Under the pieces are notes generated by a model that was given only the letters and a program-made list of their open reading frames with translations, was not told the origin of the DNA and did not search any database. From an uncultured Bacilli bacterium (GTDB lineage Bacteria > Bacillota_I > Bacilli_A > RF39 > UBA660), in contig CAKPAT010000040.1 of the NCBI GenBank assembly GCA_934133155.1, positions 1 through 10,388 of the forward strand: 10,388 bases of DNA, read 5' to 3'. Shown here piece after piece: positions 1-5,350 of the stretch. The position numbers were made by a program, and so were the translations under genes. The first letter of the stretch is position 1; the number at the start of each line of letters is the position of its first letter.

Positions 1-592
1 CTTGATACCTCATAAAACCAGTACCTAAAAAACTAATCTTAATCTTATTAACATCCCTAAGCTCTCTAATAAGATTAGTTTGTACAATAGTCCTCACATA
101 ATCTTCTCTCTCGTCAGAAGACTTAGTAAAAGATTTAAAATCATGAGTGCCCTCCAAATACTTTAAAGCCCTTTGAATTTCTACCACATCAAGCTTTTTA
201 TTATATTGATAAACATAATCTTTTTCAATTGGATTATATTCACCCATATTAATAATATAGACATATTCTTTCGCCTTAACATTAAATCTCGCATGAAAAT
301 CTGAAGAAACCAAAGAAACATCTTTAACATAAATATCGTCAGGAATTAAACTATTAAGTGCATCTTTAAGCTTAGAAACTTCAATATCCTTATCCATATC
401 AAAATGTGCTTTTTGATTAATCGCATGTACTCCCGCATCAGTTCTACCGGAAGCACAAATCTTAACATCAATAGACCCATTAATTTTTTTTAAAGCTTGT
501 TCAAGTTCCCCTTGGACAGTCCTTACACTAGGCTGCTTCTGAAAACCCTTATACCTAGAACCATCATAAGAAAAAGTCATAAAATACCGCAT
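1..592 (-). CDS. truA: tRNA pseudouridine synthase A, 3' end cut by the window edge
   Basis: TruA converts uridines 38-40 of the tRNA anticodon arm to pseudouridine in the cytoplasm. The visible 197 residues are the N-terminal four-fifths of a protein normally near 245 aa; the stop lies beyond position 1. The N-terminus MRYFMTFSYDG and the following RYKGFQ match the family start. The catalytic motif GRTDAGVHA carries the nucleophilic Asp, and FHARF and the FKSFTK region follow as expected. I chose ATG at 592 because a G-rich Shine-Dalgarno (AGGGGGGA, around 597-604) sits just upstream. The alternative ATG at 580, which forms an ATGA overlap with the ecfT stop, would remove the first strand of the fold. 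The gene overlaps the end of ecfT by 16 nt, so translation is probably coupled. truA directly after ecfT is the usual Bacilli order. Confidence 0.96.
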   Translation of the reverse strand, partial: MRYFMTFSYDGSRYKGFQKQPSVRTVQGELEQALKKINGSIDVKICASGRTDAGVHAINQKAHFDMDKDIEVSKLKDALNSLIPDDIYVKDVSLVSSDFHARFNVKAKEYVYIINMGEYNPIEKDYVYQYNKKLDVVEIQRALKYLEGTHDFKSFTKSSDEREDYVRTIVQTNLIRELRDVNKIKISFLGTGFMRYQ

Positions 593-1248
593 AAAATCCC
601 CCCTAAAAGCACCAAAATCATACGCAAATCAAACACACTAAACTGATTAGAATGATAATTACTTCTAATATTATACACCTTATAAAGCCTTTTTTTAATA
701 GACATTAAATCTTTTTTAATTAAATATATTGTCCTAAAATAACTGTTTAAAATATTTTTAAAGTAAAAACACTTTAGCCCTTTATACCTATAAGAAGAAA
801 TATTAGAAAGAAAAACATCTAAATAAATAGGTAAAAAACGAACAGCAAAAGAAAAATATAAAGAAACACTTTGATAAGGAAAATTAAACCTTTTTAAAAT
901 TCCAAAAACATTTTCAAAACCATAAATAATCTCACTCATAGAAGTCGTTAGAGAAATAATAAAAAGAAAAATAATTAAAAGAAATAAAGAAAAGAAAAAG
1001 AAAGTTTTAAATAAAATAAAGAAAATAAAACCTAAAACAAAAAGTGGAATACCCAAAAATTTTAAAATAGGAAAATATATAGAAAAAGGATACTTACTTT
1101 CATAAATCAAGAGAAGTAAAAATAAAATCTTAAACCAAAAAGGTACCAATAAAAATAAAAGTAAACAAGTAATTTTAGCGGTTGGATTCATTTTAAGGAT
1201 AGGAGAAGAAATTGGAAAATACTTACTATAGATTGCATTATCTAACAT
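577..1248 (-). CDS. ecfT: Energy-coupling factor transporter transmembrane protein EcfT
   Basis: EcfT is the membrane scaffold of ECF vitamin and metal transporters. It connects the two EcfA ATPases to exchangeable substrate-binding S components. With the start at 1248 it has 223 aa, a little short of the usual 260 or so. Residues 24-48, 62-100, 128-148 and the C-terminal 208-223 are strongly hydrophobic, and 70-100 is remarkably Phe-rich. The N-terminus MLDNAIYSKYFPISSPILKMNP aligns with the typical EcfT opening before the DPRTKL-like segment. The two Ala-Arg-Gly coupling motifs are degenerate: Arg154 is in a YRYKG context and Arg195 in NIRSN, so only the arginines persist. An upstream ATG at 1260 has its AAGG directly abutting it, so 1248 is better spaced. 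The gene overlaps ecfA2 by 11 nt and truA by 16 nt. Confidence 0.88.
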   Translation of the reverse strand: MLDNAIYSKYFPISSPILKMNPTAKITCLLLFLLVPFWFKILFLLLLIYESKYPFSIYFPILKFLGIPLFVLGFIFFILFKTFFFFSLFLLIIFLFIISLTTSMSEIIYGFENVFGILKRFNFPYQSVSLYFSFAVRFLPIYLDVFLSNISSYRYKGLKCFYFKNILNSYFRTIYLIKKDLMSIKKRLYKVYNIRSNYHSNQFSVFDLRMILVLLGGILCGIL

Positions 1249-1990
1249 ACCTATAAACATCCTTCATAATATCGTCTAAATCGTCCCTATAATCTAAATC
1301 AATACCTTTTTCATTTTTTACATAATCTACAAAAGAAACAAGATATGGCACCGTAAGACCACACTTATCCATTAAAGAAATATCCGTAAACACCTTATAT
1401 TTACCCCCTTTTCTAACTATTTTTCCACCTTTAAGAACAAAAACATAATCAGAAATAGAAAAAAGTAAATTCGTATCATCAGTGCACACGATAACCGTCT
1501 TACCATTAACCTTTAAATTTTTAATCAAAGAAATAACTAAATCTCTCCCCTTACTATCTAAAAAAAGTAAAGGCTCATCAAGAATTAAAACATCAAAGTC
1601 TAAAGAAAACATAATAGCTAAAGAAAGTCTTTTTTGCTCACCAAAACTTAAATCAAATGGATTAACATTTAAAATACTTTCATTTAATCCAAATAATTTT
1701 AAACATTCTTTATTACCATTTACCTCTTTTAAAACACTCCTGCAAGAAAAATTAGGTAATTGAGATAAATATCCTATCTTCATATTAACATCATAACTAA
1801 CACTTCCAGAAGAAGGCACAATACATCCACAAATAACTTTAGCTAAAGTACTTTTTCCACTACCAGACTCACCTGTAATACCAATAATCCTTCCACATTT
1901 TAAAGACAAACTAACATTATTTAAAACATTTTTAGAAAGTGAAGTCCCTTTAAAATAATCAAAATAAACATTTTTAAGCTTTATTTCCAT
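1238..1990 (-). CDS. ecfA2: ECF transporter ATP-binding protein, EcfA2-type, H-loop His absent
   Basis: This is an ATPase subunit of the ECF transporter (250 aa), assigned to EcfA2 by its place between the other ATPase and ecfT and by its extended N-terminal strand before LNNVSL. Visible motifs are Walker A GESGSGKST (40-48), Q-loop Gln77 in GYLSQ, signature LSFGE (114-118, from LSGGQ), Walker B VLILDEP with catalytic Glu139, and D-loop FLD. The switch (H-loop) histidine expected in the T-H-D motif is Asp171 (VCTDD). The codon there is GAT, which is one base from a His codon. The gene overlaps the end of ecfA1 by 10 nt (TATGGAAATAA contains both start and stop) and has only a weak, distant AAGGA, suggesting translational coupling. 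Family assignment is firm. Which ATP site still hydrolyses ATP is inference. Confidence 0.9.
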   Translation of the reverse strand: MEIKLKNVYFDYFKGTSLSKNVLNNVSLSLKCGRIIGITGESGSGKSTLAKVICGCIVPSSGSVSYDVNMKIGYLSQLPNFSCRSVLKEVNGNKECLKLFGLNESILNVNPFDLSFGEQKRLSLAIMFSLDFDVLILDEPLLFLDSKGRDLVISLIKNLKVNGKTVIVCTDDTNLLFSISDYVFVLKGGKIVRKGGKYKVFTDISLMDKCGLTVPYLVSFVDYVKNEKGIDLDYRDDLDDIMKDVYRYVR

Positions 1991-2757
1991 ACATCATCAA
2001 CTAAATCCTTCATCTTAAGATAAGTTTTAGAAACCAAACCATAAAATTCTAATTTATGAGATAAAAGCGGTATAAAAGGTAAATCTACATCATCTCTTGA
2101 GAAAACATCAGATAAACTTCCTGAAGCAAGTACCTTACCACCTTTTAAATAAATAACACTATCTCCATATAAAGCTAAAGAAGGAGAAGAAGTAACAATA
2201 ATAACTGTCATACCATTTTTATTAAATTCTTTTAAAATATCTAAAACCTGCATTCTTGTTTTATTATCCATATAAGATAAAATACCATCAACAAATAAAA
2301 TTTCAGGATTATAGACCAAAGAAGACGCAAGTGAAACTAAAGCCCTTTCTTCCAAACTAAGTCTAACTAAACTTTCAGAAAGTAAATTATCTAAACCAAA
2401 CTTATAAGCAATCTCATTTACCTTACATAAAATACGTTCATTATCCATGTTCATATTTTCCAAAGGAAAAGCAATCTCATCAAAAACAGTTTCTGAAACC
2501 CCATATAAATCAAAAGCAGCCCCTATTTTAGTTCTTAAATTATCCCGTGTAACACCAGTAAAAGCTATATCATTAAAATAAATCTCACCAAGGTAAGGTA
2601 AATCACCAAATAAAATTTTAACAAGCGTACTCTTACCAGAACCATTATCACCTAAAATAGTCGTAAAACAACCCTTTTCGATTTTTAAATCAAAATTATC
2701 AAAAATAACCTTTTCACCATAAGAAAAGCGTAGACTTTTAACTTCTACGGCGTACAT
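1981..2757 (-). CDS. ecfA1: ECF transporter ATP-binding protein, EcfA1-type, catalytically degenerate
   Basis: This is the first ATPase subunit of the ECF module (258 aa). Similarity to EcfA1 is clear in the FSYGE A-loop region, in Walker A GDNGSGKST (36-44), and in DEIAFPLEN (93-101), which matches the EcfA1 VAFGLEN segment. Several catalytic residues are replaced. The Q-loop position is Asp83 (AAFDLYG). The signature is LSLEE (133-137). The Walker B Asp157 is followed by Gly158 where the catalytic Glu should be (FVDGIL). The H-loop position is Ser190 (VTSSP). ATP binding may persist, but this subunit's own Walker site is predicted to be a poor hydrolase. The frame is open over its full length, so it is not an obvious pseudogene. 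The start at 2757 overlaps the upstream peptidase gene by 20 nt, with AAGGA very close to the ATG. Confidence 0.88.
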   Translation of the reverse strand: MYAVEVKSLRFSYGEKVIFDNFDLKIEKGCFTTILGDNGSGKSTLVKILFGDLPYLGEIYFNDIAFTGVTRDNLRTKIGAAFDLYGVSETVFDEIAFPLENMNMDNERILCKVNEIAYKFGLDNLLSESLVRLSLEERALVSLASSLVYNPEILFVDGILSYMDNKTRMQVLDILKEFNKNGMTVIIVTSSPSLALYGDSVIYLKGGKVLASGSLSDVFSRDDVDLPFIPLLSHKLEFYGLVSKTYLKMKDLVDDVWK

Positions 2758-3307
2758 ATTCCTTATACTCTTCTAAAGTCTTACCACTATTTTTAATATC
2801 TAAAGCAATATCACTTGACCCAACATATCTAAAATGCCATGGTTCATAATTATAACCTGTAATGTTTTCACTACCTTTAGGATACCTTAAAATAAACCCA
2901 TATTTATAAGCATTATCACGAAGCCAAATAAGTTCTTTTTCAGTTCCATCAAACTCATCTACATATTCACCATCAACATCCAAAGCAAAATCAATAGCTA
3001 AACCAGTATGATGTTCACTAGCACCCACTGGTGCAACCCTTTTTCTAGCCTCTTCTAAGCCATCTCTTTCCGCATAAAAATCAAACACCTTTTGCTGATA
3101 ATCTAAAGAGCGGTACCCAGAGTCCAAAAGAACCTTATTAAAACCAGAAACATTATTAATATCTTCCAGCATTCTTAAAACAGCTGAAGTAGTCTCTTTT
3201 TCCAAATAAATATCCTTACCATTAAAATCCTTACCAGCTAAAACAATTTCACCAAGCATATCCTCAGTAAATAAATTTTCTTTATTAACAAGCATTAAAT
3301 AATCCAT
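2738..3307 (-). CDS. VanY-like D-alanyl-D-alanine carboxypeptidase (peptidase family M15)
   Basis: This is a zinc peptidase predicted to remove the terminal D-Ala from peptidoglycan stem peptides or precursors (189 aa). The M15 motifs are complete: LDSGYRS (61-67) and SEHHTGLAID (97-106), which fits SxHxxGxAxD and supplies the zinc ligands His99 and Asp106. EPWHFRY (155-161) gives catalytic Glu155 and the third ligand His158. The N-terminus (MDYLMLVNKENLF) is polar, with no signal peptide or lipobox. As read, the protein is cytosolic, unlike most VanY or DacB-type enzymes but like the VanX/VanXY group. A strong TAGGAGG precedes ATG 3307, and the gap to the upstream M14 gene is 17 nt. It sits in an apparent operon with another peptidase and the ECF module. 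The exact substrate (D,D- versus L,D-peptide) cannot be told from sequence. Confidence 0.88.
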   Translation of the reverse strand: MDYLMLVNKENLFTEDMLGEIVLAGKDFNGKDIYLEKETTSAVLRMLEDINNVSGFNKVLLDSGYRSLDYQQKVFDFYAERDGLEEARKRVAPVGASEHHTGLAIDFALDVDGEYVDEFDGTEKELIWLRDNAYKYGFILRYPKGSENITGYNYEPWHFRYVGSSDIALDIKNSGKTLEEYKEYVRRRS

Positions 3308-3324
3308 AAAAACCTCCTATACAC

Positions 3325-4455
3325 CTATATTTTATCATAAATCTCACACATATAATCTAAAGTTTTACACAAAGCCTCAGTATTTTTAGAAATAGTATTA
3401 GAATAAGCAAAATTAAAATCCTCATTATCAATAAACTGTGAAAGTGGATTACCCGTAACACTGCCAAGTTCAATAAGCAAAGTAACCGGAAATAAAGATT
3501 TAATCATACTATCAACCGTTGTATAACAATCAATACCTTCCAACTTATATCCTGAATAAGTACCATATTTAAGTGCCACTAACTTATTTTTTTCAAAATT
3601 AATATCACTATTCCATGGATTTTTAACCAAAGGTTCATTCAAATAATAAACAATACCACCACAACTATGATAAATAAAAGAGCCAATAAAATCGTAATTT
3701 TCATAAATACTTTTATAAAAATTAAGTAAAGCTATATTTTCTTTTTCAATCTCTCCATACTTAAAATAAGGACATCCCAAAGGACCTAAAACATCTCTTC
3801 TTAAATCATTCAAATGCAAATCGTTATAAATAACCTCGCCACTTTTAACCCTTTGAATAAAATCACTATCCTTTAAATTTGCATTCAAATCAACACCACG
3901 GCCATTATTAGACCAACTAATTAAAGCACCTTTAGATAAATCATTATCCTTTAAAAGTTTAAAAACATTATCCCTTAAATCACTAGGCAAATCCTTTAAA
4001 TCAGCATACCTAAACATCTCATGAATAAGTTTATGATTATCTCTGCCATACTTTAACGCATGCTCCCTATCAATCTTGCAATTCGTATAAAAACAAGTAC
4101 ATAAAAGATTTTCAGCCTTTAAAGAAGCACCTCTCGGAAGTAAAGACCTAATAGTTGAACTCACAATCAAAGTTCCTTCAGGATTAAAAATAGGAATAAA
4201 ATGCAAAGTAAACTTATCCTCATCAATAAACTTTTCCTTATCCAATTTTTCCATAAACCTAATCACAAAAACATTTGAAATAAGTTCAGAAGAATGCACA
4301 CCAGCCACAATAATCGCATGATACTTCCCGTGACCATAACTATAATGACAAATAGGCAAATTGTAATAACTAAAGCCAATATCATCCACTTTTTTAATAT
4401 TCTTAAAACTATTTAAAATATCTAACATCTCTTCGTAATCTAAAATATTTCCCAT
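3325..4455 (-). CDS. M14-family zinc carboxypeptidase-like protein
   Basis: This is a probable metallocarboxypeptidase of 376 aa, broadly of the type that includes gamma-D-glutamyl-diaminoacid (peptidoglycan) peptidases. The zinc motif HxxE is GVHSSEL (His54, Glu57). The third ligand is His263 in FIYHSCGG. The catalytic glutamate is Glu329 in LLIELGS. RGVDLNANL (186-194) corresponds to the Arg127 / Asn144-Arg145 region of carboxypeptidase A, but the second Arg is replaced by Ala192, which should alter recognition of the substrate C-terminus. A Cys-containing insertion lies around residues 118-126. No signal peptide is visible. I chose ATG 4455 because GGAG of the upstream SDR gene end is well spaced; a GTG at 4461 would add two residues. 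Only 6 nt separate it from the SDR stop. Family assignment is good, substrate unknown. Confidence 0.85.
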   Translation of the reverse strand: MGNILDYEEMLDILNSFKNIKKVDDIGFSYYNLPICHYSYGHGKYHAIIVAGVHSSELISNVFVIRFMEKLDKEKFIDEDKFTLHFIPIFNPEGTLIVSSTIRSLLPRGASLKAENLLCTCFYTNCKIDREHALKYGRDNHKLIHEMFRYADLKDLPSDLRDNVFKLLKDNDLSKGALISWSNNGRGVDLNANLKDSDFIQRVKSGEVIYNDLHLNDLRRDVLGPLGCPYFKYGEIEKENIALLNFYKSIYENYDFIGSFIYHSCGGIVYYLNEPLVKNPWNSDINFEKNKLVALKYGTYSGYKLEGIDCYTTVDSMIKSLFPVTLLIELGSVTGNPLSQFIDNEDFNFAYSNTISKNTEALCKTLDYMCEIYDKI

Positions 4456-4461
4456 AAACAC

Positions 4462-5214
4462 CTACTCCATTTTACTTCTTTGAATATTATAAGTAATTTT
4501 AATTAAAAGTTTCCTAGGACAAATTTTAGAAAGAAAAACAAAAAACTTCATTTTAAAAGACGGAATAATATATAATTTCTTCTTAAACATACATTTAACC
4601 GCATATTTAGCCACATCCATACTGTTCATACTCTTAAAAGCAAAACTAACCTTAGCGACCTTATTAAACTCCGTATCAACCGGACCAGGACAAAGCACAC
4701 TAATAGAAACATTACTGCCATCTCTTCTAAGTTCCTCATAAATAGCCCCACTTAAACTAGTAACATAATTCTTAGAAGCATAATAAGTAGACATCAAAGG
4801 TCCAGGCATAAAGCCAGCCGAAGAAGACACATTCAAAATATATCCCTGATCCTTTTTAATAAAATCCTTTAAAAATAACTTAGTTAAAGTATGCACAGCC
4901 TTAATATTCAAATCAATCATATCAAGTTCCTTATCAATACTAGATTCACTAAACTTACCAAAAAGTCCAAAACCAGCATTATTAACTAAAACATCAATAT
5001 TCTCCCTCTTAACTTGATTATAAAGCTCCATAACATTATAGGTACTAGAAATATCCATAACAATGACTTTTGCCTTATCACCAAGCTCTTTAGCAAGCTT
5101 CTCTAATCTAGTCTTTCTCCTTGCCACCAAAATAACCTCGTAGCCCTCACTCACCAAACACTTAGCAATATCCGCACCAATACCGGAAGAAGCACCTGTA
5201 ATTAACGCCTTCAT
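4462..5214 (-). CDS. Short-chain dehydrogenase/reductase (SDR), classical type
   Basis: This is an NAD(P)-dependent oxidoreductase of the classical SDR fold (250 aa). The cofactor motif TGASSGIG is at 6-13 and NNAG at 78-81. The catalytic triad is Ser131 (NVSSSAG) with YxxxK as Tyr144/Lys148 (YYASK), and the CPGPVDTEF segment follows at 175-183. ARR at 31-33, after the second strand, suggests NADP(H) preference, as Arg residues there often contact the 2'-phosphate. The C-terminal 35 residues are basic and hydrophobic (FFVFLSK, KLLIKI) and may touch the membrane, as in DltE/YqjQ-like SDRs. I chose ATG 5214 rather than 5226: GGGTGG lies just upstream, the protein then begins MKALITGASSG, and the leader from the predicted promoter is long enough. 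It is the first gene after the promoter at 5239-5268. The substrate is not predictable. Confidence 0.9.
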   Translation of the reverse strand: MKALITGASSGIGADIAKCLVSEGYEVILVARRKTRLEKLAKELGDKAKVIVMDISSTYNVMELYNQVKRENIDVLVNNAGFGLFGKFSESSIDKELDMIDLNIKAVHTLTKLFLKDFIKKDQGYILNVSSSAGFMPGPLMSTYYASKNYVTSLSGAIYEELRRDGSNVSISVLCPGPVDTEFNKVAKVSFAFKSMNSMDVAKYAVKCMFKKKLYIIPSFKMKFFVFLSKICPRKLLIKITYNIQRSKME

Positions 5215-5238
5215 TAAACCACCCATTCCTTATCATTA

Positions 5239-5268
5239 ATTATATAGCATACACCCAATTTTTGTAAA
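5239..5268 (-). promoter_or_regulatory. Predicted sigma-A-type promoter for the SDR-peptidase-ECF-truA unit
   Basis: On the minus strand, TTTACA (5263-5268, 5/6 to TTGACA) is followed by 18 nt and TATAAT (5239-5244). A shifted reading gives TGC plus TATATA at 5241-5246, an extended -10 with a 16-nt spacer. The start site would fall near 5232, leaving a leader of about 18 nt before ATG 5214. It lies in the only sizeable gap (5227-5350) downstream of the rplQ terminator, so it probably drives all genes from the SDR to truA. Seen by motif only. Confidence 0.65.
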
Positions 5269-5269
5269 G

Positions 5270-5293
5270 AAAAAAGGAAGCAAAAGTCCCTTT
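5270..5293 (-). terminator. Possible weak intrinsic terminator after the 664-aa gene
   Basis: In the transcript sense, AAAGGGA can pair with TTCCTTT (one G-U pair) around a 7-nt loop, followed by further T residues. It sits 58-81 nt past the stop at 5351 and just upstream of the predicted promoter. Upstream of it, 5300-5323 holds an A/T-only inverted repeat (GTAATT...AATTAC) that could also fold. The stem is weak, so termination here is tentative. Confidence 0.35.
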
Positions 5294-5350
5294 ATAAAAG
5301 TAATTTTTTTAAAAAATAATTACAAAAATTTAATTAGACAAAATTTGACA

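Noticed and set aside
1482..1763. Plus-strand open frame of 93 codons within ecfA2
   Set aside because: It is antisense to a well-supported ATPase gene, has no ribosome-binding site or recognisable domain, and its composition is what the reverse of an AT-rich gene gives.
5300..5323. A/T-only inverted repeat as a strong terminator or protein-binding operator
   Set aside because: Such repeats arise easily in AT-rich gaps; the stem lacks G-C pairs and needs a bulge, so it is only mentioned as context.
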